DNA from: a candidate division KSB1 bacterium
GTDB taxonomy: Bacteria > Zhuqueibacterota > Zhuqueibacteria > Residuimicrobiales > Krinioviventaceae
Direction of reading: 5' to 3'
Assembly (NCBI GenBank): GCA_034505495.1
Contig: JAPDQV010000011.1
Coordinates: 1 to 33,736, forward strand
DNA: 33,736 bases
Shown: piece by piece, positions 16,282 to 24,828 of the stretch
Numbering within the stretch: position 1 is the first letter of the stretch
Layout of the letters: each line of letters starts with the position of its first letter
Notes under the pieces: model-generated
What the model saw: only the letters and a program-made list of their open reading frames with translations
The model's database searches: none
What the model was told of the DNA's origin: nothing
Program-made: the position numbers and the translations under genes

Positions 16282-17106
16282 TTGAATTGGAAATCTTTTG
16301 GTGTTCGCACGGCGGTCGCCGTCGTTTATGGACCGCTCATGTTGGCAAGCGTTTGGTTCGGCGGCCTCCTGCTGTTTACGCTGATTGGAATTGTTGCTCT
16401 TTTGTGTTACTGGGAATATGTCAAACTAGTCGAGCGCAAGCAGGCTTTTGCGCAACTCTTGCCGGGATTATCGGCCTCGGCAATTGCCGTTTCCCTTATT
16501 TATTTCCGGCCCGACCTTCTGCCGATTTATCTTGTTCTGGCGCCGACGATTTTTTTCTTTGTCGAGATTTATCGCCGCCGCGGGTCGCCTTTGGTGAATT
16601 TGGCGACAACACTTTTCGGCTCCTTCTATTATCCCTTGTTTTTGGGAAGCTTTTTAGCAGTACGGCGGCTTGGAAGCGATTTCAATTTCGATCCCTATGC
16701 GCCGGCGACCTGGCTGATACTTGTGTTGGTCGTGACCTGGGTGTGTGACACGGCGGCATACATGGTGGGGGCTAATTGGGGCAAGCACAAGCTGATCGAA
16801 CGGGTAAGCCCGAACAAAACGATCGAAGGGGCAATCGCCGGCTTTCTGCTCGGTATCCTAACCGCTTATATTTGTCACATCACCTTTGTCCGTTTGATAA
16901 CGCTGAGCGACTCTTTGGTAATCGGAGCCGTCGTCTCCGGTGTCGGTCAATACGGCGATCTCTTTGAGTCGCTGCTCAAAAGAGACGCAGGGGTCAAGGA
17001 CAGCAGCAACCTCATTCCCGGCCACGGCGGGTTTCTCGACCGTTTCGACAGCCTGACGACCGTTACTCCCTTGGTCTATCTCTATCTTCGTTACTTTGCG
17101 CTGTGA
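16282..17106 (+). CDS. cdsA: Phosphatidate cytidylyltransferase
   Basis: A 274-residue inner-membrane enzyme that converts phosphatidate and CTP to CDP-diacylglycerol, the branch point for phospholipid synthesis. About seven or eight membrane helices are visible. The CDP-alcohol-forming signature is present near the C-terminus: GQYGDLFESLLKRDAGVKDS (about 216-235) followed by LIPGHGGFLDRFDSL (237-251). It starts with TTG behind a strong AGGAGGG ribosome site, 12 bases after the RlpA-like stop. It is the last gene of the + strand run, with a long hairpin after it at 17161-17213. Confidence 0.95.
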   Translation: MNWKSFGVRTAVAVVYGPLMLASVWFGGLLLFTLIGIVALLCYWEYVKLVERKQAFAQLLPGLSASAIAVSLIYFRPDLLPIYLVLAPTIFFFVEIYRRRGSPLVNLATTLFGSFYYPLFLGSFLAVRRLGSDFNFDPYAPATWLILVLVVTWVCDTAAYMVGANWGKHKLIERVSPNKTIEGAIAGFLLGILTAYICHITFVRLITLSDSLVIGAVVSGVGQYGDLFESLLKRDAGVKDSSNLIPGHGGFLDRFDSLTTVTPLVYLYLRYFAL

Positions 17107-17160
17107 GAGCCAAAGTTTGCGGAGAAAAATCTAACGAAAGCTGTTTTTCTGAATGAATGA

Positions 17161-17213
17161 CTCCGTCGAATGCCGCTGCAGCTGTAAAGCCGCAGCGGCA
17201 GTTTATGACGGAG
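17161..17213. terminator. Long interrupted hairpin between convergent genes
   Basis: Two stacked perfect stems: ctccgtc (17161-17167) with gacggag (17207-17213), and inside them tgccgctgc (17171-17179) with gcagcggca (17192-17200), around a 12-base loop. It lies 55 bases after cdsA and 43 bases before the convergent lipoprotein stop, where a shared terminator is expected. No T-run follows on either strand, so a factor-dependent terminator, mRNA end-protector or other structured RNA are alternatives. Confidence 0.5.
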
Positions 17214-17255
17214 CGGAGCGTTCGGATTGGCGTTCCCCCTACCGTTCCTTATTCA

Positions 17256-18470
17256 TTAACCTCTGCCGTAATACGGCGCTCCTTTCTTTTTCAAACGAAT
17301 GCGGAAAATTCTTCCTGCTTCGAATTGACCGCCTTCATTCCCACGCATCATGTACAGATAGTTCGAGTTGCCCCAAGCCAGTCCCGCAGCGGAGGGCGTC
17401 AGTAGGGTCGGATAGAGTGGCTCGATGGAGCCGTTCGGATGCAAAATGAGGATCGGATTCGACCCTGAGGTACCGAGTAAAATGTCGCCGTCATCTGCCA
17501 AGGCAAAACTGAGCAGCTGGGAGTCGGAATACTCGGTTTTACTCCAATCGAGCAGAACGGTCTCTTCGCTGACGCCGCCCTCGGCCGTCAATCGGCTGCT
17601 AAAAAGGCCGATTTCAGGGAAGTCTTTGCGATCCCCGTAATAGATGCCCAAAACATAAAGACGATCGTCGACGATGCGCATTTCAAGGACGTTAAACCGA
17701 TCGTACCTGCCGGTGTTGACGACGTTACCGCTCTGATCGATGATGATCAGCGGGGAGGACTTGCCGCAGACGAAAAGCCTGCCGTTCTTGTCGAACTCGA
17801 CGACGTTATAGTTCAGCTTTGAAGTATAGATCTGCTCCATTTCGTTGCCGCCTGTGGGAGGCAGACGAAAAACGCCCTTGGTTTTGCCCACCGCCCCGGC
17901 AACATAAAGATACCCGCCGGGTCCTATGCGCATCTGAATCGCCCGCGTCATCGGCGGCAAAGAAAACTCGGTTTTGACATTGTCCGGCGAAATTTTGTAA
18001 ATGATCGGTCCTTGGGCATAAGCATAAATGTTTTCCTGATTGTCGATGGTGATCGTATAGAGCAGATTGCTGCTGGTAAATTTGCCCATCTCGTCATAAA
18101 GCTTTTCGATGCGGTAAGGCCGGAACTGTGCGATCTTCACCTGCTTGCCGACGACTACTTTGACGGTAATTGAATCGCCGGTGACGCGCGGCCTGCGAAC
18201 CTTCAGCTCGGTAGGAGAGGCGCTCAAGAGCACCGCCCTTTCGTTGTTGAAATAGACTTTGTTTTCTTCCAGCGACGGGCTGAAATTTTCGCCGATGATT
18301 CTGATTTCCATGTCATCAAAAAATTCTTTTCCGTCAGGGATGATTTGATGGATGACGGGGCTGCCTTCCAAATTAAGCTCAGGATTCCAGATCGCGGGCG
18401 GATTTTCATACGAACAGCCGCCGAGCAGCAGCAGGACGCACGGCAGGCCGATGAGAATGAACTGTTTCAT
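17256..18470 (-). CDS. IPT/TIG-domain lipoprotein with beta-propeller-like repeats
   Basis: A 404-residue predicted surface or periplasmic lipoprotein. The lipobox LGGC puts the lipid on Cys19. An IPT/TIG immunoglobulin-like domain covers about 37-118 (PVIHQIIPDGKEFFDDMEIRIIGENFS...). Residues 120-395 form repeated NHL/propeller-like blades, recognisable by recurring D-x-x-G/N-x-I/L-Y/F-V phrases such as IDNQENIYAYAQG, IGPGGYLYVAG and FDKNGRLFVCG. IPT-plus-propeller lipoproteins in Bacteroidota polysaccharide-utilisation loci act as surface glycan-binding proteins. That precedent is a hint for this gene and not proof. It is the last of a five-gene operon, 16 bases after the PorV-like gene, with an AGGAGG ribosome site. 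Confidence 0.82.
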   Translation of the reverse strand: MKQFILIGLPCVLLLLGGCSYENPPAIWNPELNLEGSPVIHQIIPDGKEFFDDMEIRIIGENFSPSLEENKVYFNNERAVLLSASPTELKVRRPRVTGDSITVKVVVGKQVKIAQFRPYRIEKLYDEMGKFTSSNLLYTITIDNQENIYAYAQGPIIYKISPDNVKTEFSLPPMTRAIQMRIGPGGYLYVAGAVGKTKGVFRLPPTGGNEMEQIYTSKLNYNVVEFDKNGRLFVCGKSSPLIIIDQSGNVVNTGRYDRFNVLEMRIVDDRLYVLGIYYGDRKDFPEIGLFSSRLTAEGGVSEETVLLDWSKTEYSDSQLLSFALADDGDILLGTSGSNPILILHPNGSIEPLYPTLLTPSAAGLAWGNSNYLYMMRGNEGGQFEAGRIFRIRLKKKGAPYYGRG

Positions 18471-18486
18471 GACTCATAACCTCCTG

Positions 18487-19512
18487 TTATAGAGAAAACC
18501 GCGCGGAAATCCGCTGCACGTTGTCAAAAACGCCGAACGGTGTATAGGCGTAATCGAATACAACACCGAAATAGGAAATACCGACTCCGTAGGTGATGTC
18601 GTTCTCGTCATTGCCGGCTACATAGCCGATGCGAAGCGACAGAATGTCCATCAGCGTGTAATCGAGACCGACAAGAAGCTGTTCGCGATGGGAGCGATCG
18701 TGCGCCGCGTCAATGCTCAGCACTGCAGATTGCTTGACGCCCCGCCAATCGACCAAATCGAGCAGGTTCATCGAGATGCCGAGCGTAAAGACCAGCGGAA
18801 GTTGAAAGCCTTCCTGGGCATAGCGAACCTCTTTGGAAAAGTTGCGGACCGACATGCCGAACTGCAGACTCTTAAAGCCGGTCTTGTACAAAGTGCCGAA
18901 ATCGAAAGCGAGAGGTGAAAGCTCGTTCTTGACCAGCTTGGTGCTGTCGGCGGTCGGGATGATGTTGGCGCCCAGCTGCTGGTGCACCCATTTGACCTGT
19001 CCGCCCACGGAAAAGCGGTCGCTGAGCGCACGGGCATACCCGAACCCGACGGCTGAGGCTCCCAGATCACCGATGCCCCCTGCAAACGTCGGGTCGGTCG
19101 AATCGATAAAGCCTTTTTCGTTATTGGCGACGGTCGTCCAAATAATGTCGCCGTAATCGACCGATTGGACCGTGACGCCAAAGACGCCGTAGCGGCCGCG
19201 CGCCGGACTGAAAGCTGCGCAGAGCGTGTTGTGCCGAATGTCGGCAATCCAGCGGTTCATGGAAAGGGTGATGTCGAAATGCCTGTTCAGCGTTGCCATA
19301 CCGGCCGGGTTGAAAAAGAGCGAAGCGGAGCCCATTTCGAGGCTGGTCGCCGCTTCCGCCAAAGCAGAAGCCTTGGCGTCCGATGAAACCGAAAGAAACT
19401 GACAACCGGTCTGGGCGATTTTTTCAAAGCTCTGCGGCCGGCCGAGCGAGACCGTCACCAACAGCACCAGGATAGTTCGCACAATAATGTTTTTCATGCT
19501 AATCTTCCTCAT
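18487..19512 (-). CDS. PorV/PorQ-family outer-membrane beta-barrel protein
   Basis: A 341-residue exported protein. The signal peptide runs to about residue 27 (ends near GRPQS). The family's N-terminal signature follows: FLSVSSDAKASALAEAATSLEMGSASLFFNPAGMA, a GxxxAxAG-like loop plus the NPAG motif. Amphipathic barrel strands continue to the end, closing on an aromatic-containing strand (RISARFSL). It resembles FadL-like barrels and the PorV shuttle of type IX secretion, which delivers cargo bearing C-terminal sorting domains. The gene just upstream encodes such a C-terminal domain. The first ATG has a GGGGGTGA ribosome site; an in-frame ATG at 19497 with GAGGA is the alternative. It may be a dedicated PorV or an uptake porin. 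Confidence 0.85.
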   Translation of the reverse strand: MRKISMKNIIVRTILVLLVTVSLGRPQSFEKIAQTGCQFLSVSSDAKASALAEAATSLEMGSASLFFNPAGMATLNRHFDITLSMNRWIADIRHNTLCAAFSPARGRYGVFGVTVQSVDYGDIIWTTVANNEKGFIDSTDPTFAGGIGDLGASAVGFGYARALSDRFSVGGQVKWVHQQLGANIIPTADSTKLVKNELSPLAFDFGTLYKTGFKSLQFGMSVRNFSKEVRYAQEGFQLPLVFTLGISMNLLDLVDWRGVKQSAVLSIDAAHDRSHREQLLVGLDYTLMDILSLRIGYVAGNDENDITYGVGISYFGVVFDYAYTPFGVFDNVQRISARFSL

Positions 19513-19527
19513 GGTTCACCCCCGTGT

Positions 19528-21576
19528 TCAGCGAATGATGACGAATTTGCGGTACGTCGAACGGCCGTCGGGAGTTTGGAAGTGGGCGATATAAAGGCCG
19601 CTGACCACAATCTGGCGCGACGAAGTAAGGGAATGCCACAGCTCGTCGCCGCTGCCGTCGTTGTGTTCGATGGTATCGACCAGGTCGCCGCGCTCAGTGT
19701 AAATGCGGATGGTGCACTCGGGCGGTAGGCCGTAGAACGCCAGCCGGTCGGCGCCGTCGTCGCGACCGAACTGGATGTCCCGCGCTTCGATATGATAGGG
19801 GTTGGGGACGACGCGAATTTCAGCCAGGTCGTCTTTGGCCGGTCGTCTGAGATAGGCCGGTTTGTTGGTCATGGTGAAAAACCGGCTGCTGCGCAGCGGG
19901 ACACCGGGCTTGATGTCGTTGGTCGAGCCGTTGTCCTTGGTTTGAATGTAATAGTAGTAATCAAAGCCGCGAACCGCCGTCTCGTCGTTGAAGGTGTTGA
20001 CGACGTTGGCGGCCGAGCATTCGAAAATCTTTTGATAGAACGTATCCGGACGAGCGATGGCGCGGTAGATTTCATAGCCGTCGAAGGTCGGCCAGGATTC
20101 GGCACTATTATCCCAAGTCAACGTGATGCGGTTGCCGCCGGACTTGATCTGAAAGAGTTTCGGCGGCGGCGGCGCCTGGGGGATCTTGTATCCGCTCTTG
20201 AAATTGGCCATGGCGCGGCGAAACGTCTGGAACAGCGAATCCTTCCCGGTAATGACCCATGCCTTTTTGTATTCATTGCGGTCGTTGGTGACGGCGCCGT
20301 TCGGCAGCACGAACGGCTTGGCGTCGTTGAACCAGTTGGTTCCCACCTCCAGGCTTTTCTGCCGGCTGATGCCCGCCACGCACTCGGCGATGACGATGCG
20401 GATGCTGTCGCCCGGCGCCAGCGTGTAGGGTCCGTATCCTGCAGCGGAAGCGTAGCCGCCCGCATCGGTGCCCCACTGATCGGCGTTGCCGTCGCCCACC
20501 TCCTGGGCGTGCGTTTTCGGCGGATGACCGGCGCTCATCATGGCGTATTTGTTCGCCATAAGCACGGCATCATACTGATTGTTGGCTTGATAGCTGGCGT
20601 CCGAAGCAAGATATTGTGTGGTTCGCGGCTGATAGGGATCGTGCGATTTGTCGGTTGCCGATTTGTCCGCATGCAGCGTAACCATGCCGATATACTGCGG
20701 CGCACCGAGGGGGCTCGGTTTGAGCGGGTGCGGAGCTCCCCAATCGTCCACCACGCTTTGCGAGTGGTGCCCGTACCAGGAAAAGAGCGCCGCAAACTCG
20801 AATCCCGCCGCGGTCGGATCCATCCCTACCGCGTCGTTCATGGCGTTGCGGCCCCAGCTGATGTTTCCGGCAGGAATCCAGCCGCCGCCGCGCATGAACG
20901 GCTCATTGGCAAAGGCCCAACGGAACTGGAGATGGAAGATGACGCCGGTCAATGTTTGTTCGATGCGCGTTCCTTTGGTGTCGATGATGCCGGTGTTTTT
21001 GAACACATACTCGTAGATAAAATAGTTGTCATGATATTCTTGGGCGAAAGCCATCATGCGGCGATGCACCGTAATGCCGATGGAAGTGTGGAGGATGTGA
21101 TCAACGACGCGGTCGGCTTCCAGGTCGGGCTGTTCATCATCCAACACATCCAGCAGCATGTTTTCCGAAGCCGATTCGCCGTCGACGATGACGGTGGGCG
21201 ACGGAAAACGGCCGACAAGCTTGAACTGCACGGGCATCATCTCATTAAGGATATTGGTGGTGCGCGGACCGGCGGCGACGACTTTGTAAGGATAAGTATC
21301 GCCGGTCACCGGATCTTTGAAATTGGTACATCCGATCCACAGGGACTTGGCGGCGCAGTTGTCCTGATAGCGGAAATCGGCCGGCCAGCGCATGCCGTCG
21401 TTCTGTTGCGCCAGGGCGCCGGTACGGTGCATTTCGAATTCGGCTCCCTCGATGGCAAATGTGCTGTGCAGCGCGCCGACGCGCAGCCAGCGCACTTCGC
21501 GGCTCACCGGCCGCTGCGCCCAAGCCTGCACCTGCGCCAAAAACAGAATGAGAGCGAGGATACTCTGTTTACGCAT
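19528..21576 (-). CDS. Secreted protein with FN3 domain and type IX-like C-terminal sorting domain
   Basis: A 682-residue exported protein. A signal peptide ends near AWAQ (residues 19-22). Residues 25-450 form a large domain not recognised here, rich in aromatic residues and Asn/Asp/Gly. A fibronectin type III domain follows at about 483-580 (PPPPKLFQIKSGGNRITLTWDNS...DGYEIYRA). The C-terminal 90 residues have the sorting-domain or FlgD-like pattern: VVPNPY, then a strand like TIRIYTERGDLVDTI, SGLYIAHF, and a last strand ending KFVIIR. Such tails direct proteins through the type IX system to the cell surface. It lies between the large TonB receptor and the PorV-like barrel, with gaps of 19 and 15 bases. 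No catalytic motif is visible; a ligand-binding surface protein is the most economical reading. Confidence 0.75.
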   Translation of the reverse strand: MRKQSILALILFLAQVQAWAQRPVSREVRWLRVGALHSTFAIEGAEFEMHRTGALAQQNDGMRWPADFRYQDNCAAKSLWIGCTNFKDPVTGDTYPYKVVAAGPRTTNILNEMMPVQFKLVGRFPSPTVIVDGESASENMLLDVLDDEQPDLEADRVVDHILHTSIGITVHRRMMAFAQEYHDNYFIYEYVFKNTGIIDTKGTRIEQTLTGVIFHLQFRWAFANEPFMRGGGWIPAGNISWGRNAMNDAVGMDPTAAGFEFAALFSWYGHHSQSVVDDWGAPHPLKPSPLGAPQYIGMVTLHADKSATDKSHDPYQPRTTQYLASDASYQANNQYDAVLMANKYAMMSAGHPPKTHAQEVGDGNADQWGTDAGGYASAAGYGPYTLAPGDSIRIVIAECVAGISRQKSLEVGTNWFNDAKPFVLPNGAVTNDRNEYKKAWVITGKDSLFQTFRRAMANFKSGYKIPQAPPPPKLFQIKSGGNRITLTWDNSAESWPTFDGYEIYRAIARPDTFYQKIFECSAANVVNTFNDETAVRGFDYYYYIQTKDNGSTNDIKPGVPLRSSRFFTMTNKPAYLRRPAKDDLAEIRVVPNPYHIEARDIQFGRDDGADRLAFYGLPPECTIRIYTERGDLVDTIEHNDGSGDELWHSLTSSRQIVVSGLYIAHFQTPDGRSTYRKFVIIR

Positions 21577-21595
21577 AGCTTACCTCGAAAGTTAA

Positions 21596-24500
21596 TCAGT
21601 CCAAATTGAACGACGTGCGTATGCCGAAAAAGAAGCGGCGCGGATTCAGGAAATTGAACGACGTCTGGTTGGGCATGTCGATGTAGGCTTTGTCGTCCAG
21701 TATTTTTTTCATGCGCTTCGAATCGACTTCCCGCCAATTATTATCGGCATACTCCATATATCGGCCGGTCGGTGAATGATAATAAATCACCTTCGGATCG
21801 GGATTGCTGATGGTTTCCAATTGACCGACCTGTTCGATCGGCTGAAACTCTGCACCGTGCCGGCGATAGTCGCCGACCCGATCATTGCCGGGGATGTTGT
21901 TGTAGGCTTCGCTTTTCGGCAGGTGCAGAGACTCAAAGTAGGCAATCTGGTCATTGACGTCGTAAAAGCTCGCGCCGGAGAGGAATTTGTTGTTGAACAA
22001 ATTATCGATTTCGCAAAAGAGAGAGAGCTCCATTTTGGAGATGTGGAACGTCTTGCTCAAGCGCAGCATAAAGTTGTACTCGTCGCGTACCTGCACGTTT
22101 TGCGAAATGTGCTGCAGGCCGTTGGGATTCCAGGTGACCCAATCGCCGGCCCGCCAATTCGCCAATAGATTGATCAGCCAGTCGCCCGCCGGTGCCAGAC
22201 CGCCGACGCGCGGCCCGAAATCTTTGGGCGTGAAAAAGGTCAGCCCGGCGCGCGCGTACGGCCGCGGGATCGGACGTTCCTGATACAAGTTCTGAGTGCG
22301 GCGGTCATAATCCTTTTGCTGCGACGGCGAGGCGTAGACGCGGTCGGTGCCGAAATGGCCTCGCGTGCTCACCTGATAGGTATAGTTCGCAAACCCGCTC
22401 CACCAGCGTCCGCCGGATTTGCGCAGCGTCACCTCAAAGCCGCGAATGTCTTCGTAGCTGTTGTTGTTGGCCATGTTGTAGTTGATGCCGGCCACTTCGT
22501 CGATATAAGTGGTAAAAGCCTGCTGATCGCTGATGTCATGATAAAACGCCGCAAGCTGGAGTAAAAGAGTGTTCATCAAAACGTGATCGTAGCCGAGTTC
22601 GTAAGAGATGGTTTTGGCCATGCGGAGTTCGGGATTGCCGATGTTGGTCACCTGGCCCGACCCAGCGCGCGACAGACGAAAGATCTGCTCATAGGTCGGC
22701 AGCTGCTTAAAGTGACCGTAATTGAAGAACAATTTGCTGTTGGCGGTAATGGGATGCGAAATGCCCAAACGCGGGCTGAAAGAGATCTCAGGCTCGGCTT
22801 TCTTTTTCGGAAATTCTGCGTTCGGATTATACTTGGCGGAATAGAACTGCTTTGTGAATGGGCCGATGTCCCACCATTCGCAGTTAGAGTTGAGATAATC
22901 CATCCGCAGACCTGCGTTGAGAATAAACCCTTTGGTTTCATACTTGTCCTGAATGTAAGCCGAGGCGCTGATGGGGAAATTCCGGCGCTGCACCATATTG
23001 AAGGTGCTGGTAAAGTAGTTGACTTCTCCATAATGCAGGTCGAGATCGGAGTAAAAGAATTCAGCGCCGGTCTTGATTTGATTGCTGAAGCTGACTTGGG
23101 ACGTCAGATCGCCCTTGAGCCGCAGAGAGGTGCTCTTGCTGTAATCGCGCGCTGTGCCGGTATGGCCGCCGAAGAACATACCGTCGAGTCCGGTTTGCGG
23201 CAGAGGACTCCATCCCATCGGCGCCTCGTCGACAAAATAGCCGGGGATGATCTCGTATTTGCGCGTATAGTCCCGCTCCCGAATCGGCTCCGTATGATAG
23301 CCCTGATGCACGGTCTCGAGACTCACCTCATAAAAAGTTTTGGGTGACAAAACATGCGAGAGCTTGATGTTGTAGGCGTAATTGGAGACATCTGCGGGAC
23401 AATACCAGGAATCGGAAAAGATGCGGCCCGAACGCTGTTCCGCCGTCAAACGTGCAATTTGGAGCGGCGTACGCATGAAATCGGTCGGATTCCAATAAGG
23501 CTGTCCGCTGATGCCGAAGGTTGTGCCGTAGTAATTATTGTCGGTCGCATTGATGGCGACGTTATAGCTTTTGCCCCAAAGGCCGCCGATGCGCAGCTTC
23601 ATGGCAGACGAAAGGTCGGACGTCAGCTGTAGAGAAAAATTGTCTTCCAGATAGTCGTCGCGGCTGAGAGGGTAGAGGAGCATTTCGCGTTCACGGCGCC
23701 AGGCGGCAAAAAAGCGCAGATTGCCCAACGGTCTGCTGATGAACGGCACTGGTCCGCCGAATCCTATGTCGACGTTGTAATCCGGTTGATCCGTGACCGG
23801 CCGCCTGCGATGCCGCCACATCCAGTCGCGCTGGGCTCCTGCCGGAGAGAGGTCGTTGGTCGGATCGTCGTCGGTCATCAGCTGCTCGGAAATTTTATTC
23901 CATCCCTCGAATTTTGGATATTGACGCTGCGTGTACTTGTCCCAGGCGCCGCTTTCTGTGCCGGTCCAGCAGACCGCGTCGTCGAGATAGGGCCGGTTCC
24001 ACATGGACATCGGATCAAAAGGCGAAATGCCGAAATGCTTCGGCGCCGGCGGGGCGTAGCGCACGGTAAACGAGCCGCTGTAGGCGTCGCGGCGACCTTC
24101 CTGGGTGACGATGTTGATGATGCCGGAGCGAACCTGCCCGTACTCGGCGTTAAAACCGCCGCGTTCAACGGATACCTCCCGTACAGCCGAAAGAGCGATG
24201 CCGGTAATCGGCTTGTTGTTGCGGGGATCGCGAAGCGTCACGCCGTCCACCTGAAAAAGCGCCTGGCGCGCATCGCCGCCGCGGATAACCAGTCCTTCTT
24301 CTATGCCGGCGTTCAACTCCACAACCTGTTTGACCGAAACAACCGGCAGCTGCTGCACCTCCTGACGCGATATGGACGCAACGCTTGTGGCGACGTCTTC
24401 GCGCATAATGTCGCGCTCCGCCGTGATGGTGATCTCCTCGCCGGCCAAGACCTCCATGCTCAGGGCGAAATCAATGCGGGTCGTCTGATCGATCAGCACC

Positions 24501-24775
24501 CTGACGTCCTGCACGGCCATTCTGCCGTAGCCGATGGCCGAGGCGTGCAGCGTATAGAGGCCCGGCGGCACCTGCAGGATCGTGTAATAGCCGTTGAGAT
24601 CCGTGGCGGCGCCCAAGGTCGTGCCGCTGACGGTCACATTGACCCCCGGCAGCGGTTCGGCGGTCGTTTTGTCGACGACTCGTCCGGCAATTTTACCGGT
24701 CGTGCCCGCAAAAAGCAGCGTCCCGCTCAACAATACGACTGCCAAAACAACCCTGATGAAAGAACGGTGGGGCAT
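21596..24775 (-). CDS. TonB-dependent receptor with carboxypeptidase-regulatory-like N-terminal domain
   Basis: A receptor of about 1059 residues. The signal peptide ends near LFAG (21-24). A carboxypeptidase-regulatory-like beta-sandwich covers about 28-105 (GRVVDKTTAEPLPGVNVTV...DLNGYYTILQVPPG). TonB-box-like EEITITAE follows, then the plug (about 120-235: VVELNAGIEEGLVIRGGDARQALFQVDGVTL, SVERGGFNAEYGQVRSGIINI). The rest is a long barrel ending in an aromatic strand (FFFGIRTSFNLD). This architecture is shared with SusC-like and oar-like receptors of the FCB group. The ATG at 24775 is preferred to an overlapping GTG at 24781, because AAGGAGG is correctly spaced for it. It lies 53 bases after lacI. 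No SusD-like gene accompanies it, so the ligand partner is probably one of the downstream genes. Confidence 0.92.
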   Translation of the reverse strand: MPHRSFIRVVLAVVLLSGTLLFAGTTGKIAGRVVDKTTAEPLPGVNVTVSGTTLGAATDLNGYYTILQVPPGLYTLHASAIGYGRMAVQDVRVLIDQTTRIDFALSMEVLAGEEITITAERDIMREDVATSVASISRQEVQQLPVVSVKQVVELNAGIEEGLVIRGGDARQALFQVDGVTLRDPRNNKPITGIALSAVREVSVERGGFNAEYGQVRSGIINIVTQEGRRDAYSGSFTVRYAPPAPKHFGISPFDPMSMWNRPYLDDAVCWTGTESGAWDKYTQRQYPKFEGWNKISEQLMTDDDPTNDLSPAGAQRDWMWRHRRRPVTDQPDYNVDIGFGGPVPFISRPLGNLRFFAAWRREREMLLYPLSRDDYLEDNFSLQLTSDLSSAMKLRIGGLWGKSYNVAINATDNNYYGTTFGISGQPYWNPTDFMRTPLQIARLTAEQRSGRIFSDSWYCPADVSNYAYNIKLSHVLSPKTFYEVSLETVHQGYHTEPIRERDYTRKYEIIPGYFVDEAPMGWSPLPQTGLDGMFFGGHTGTARDYSKSTSLRLKGDLTSQVSFSNQIKTGAEFFYSDLDLHYGEVNYFTSTFNMVQRRNFPISASAYIQDKYETKGFILNAGLRMDYLNSNCEWWDIGPFTKQFYSAKYNPNAEFPKKKAEPEISFSPRLGISHPITANSKLFFNYGHFKQLPTYEQIFRLSRAGSGQVTNIGNPELRMAKTISYELGYDHVLMNTLLLQLAAFYHDISDQQAFTTYIDEVAGINYNMANNNSYEDIRGFEVTLRKSGGRWWSGFANYTYQVSTRGHFGTDRVYASPSQQKDYDRRTQNLYQERPIPRPYARAGLTFFTPKDFGPRVGGLAPAGDWLINLLANWRAGDWVTWNPNGLQHISQNVQVRDEYNFMLRLSKTFHISKMELSLFCEIDNLFNNKFLSGASFYDVNDQIAYFESLHLPKSEAYNNIPGNDRVGDYRRHGAEFQPIEQVGQLETISNPDPKVIYYHSPTGRYMEYADNNWREVDSKRMKKILDDKAYIDMPNQTSFNFLNPRRFFFGIRTSFNLD

Positions 24776-24828
24776 AAGCACCTCCTTAAGGATAAAGCGA
24801 TCGTCCGCCGCTTCCCTGACGAAACGGA

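Noticed and set aside
19792..21609. A 605-codon open frame on the plus strand.
   Set aside because: It lies fully antisense to the FN3/sorting-domain gene. That gene has a signal peptide, recognisable domains and correct operon spacing, while the antisense translation is low-complexity and rich in Arg/Val/Gly, as expected from a mirrored GC-rich frame.
17256..24775. A classical SusCD polysaccharide-utilisation locus.
   Set aside because: There is no SusD-like lipoprotein and no glycoside hydrolase. Only the receptor architecture and a possible glycan-binding lipoprotein are reminiscent of one.
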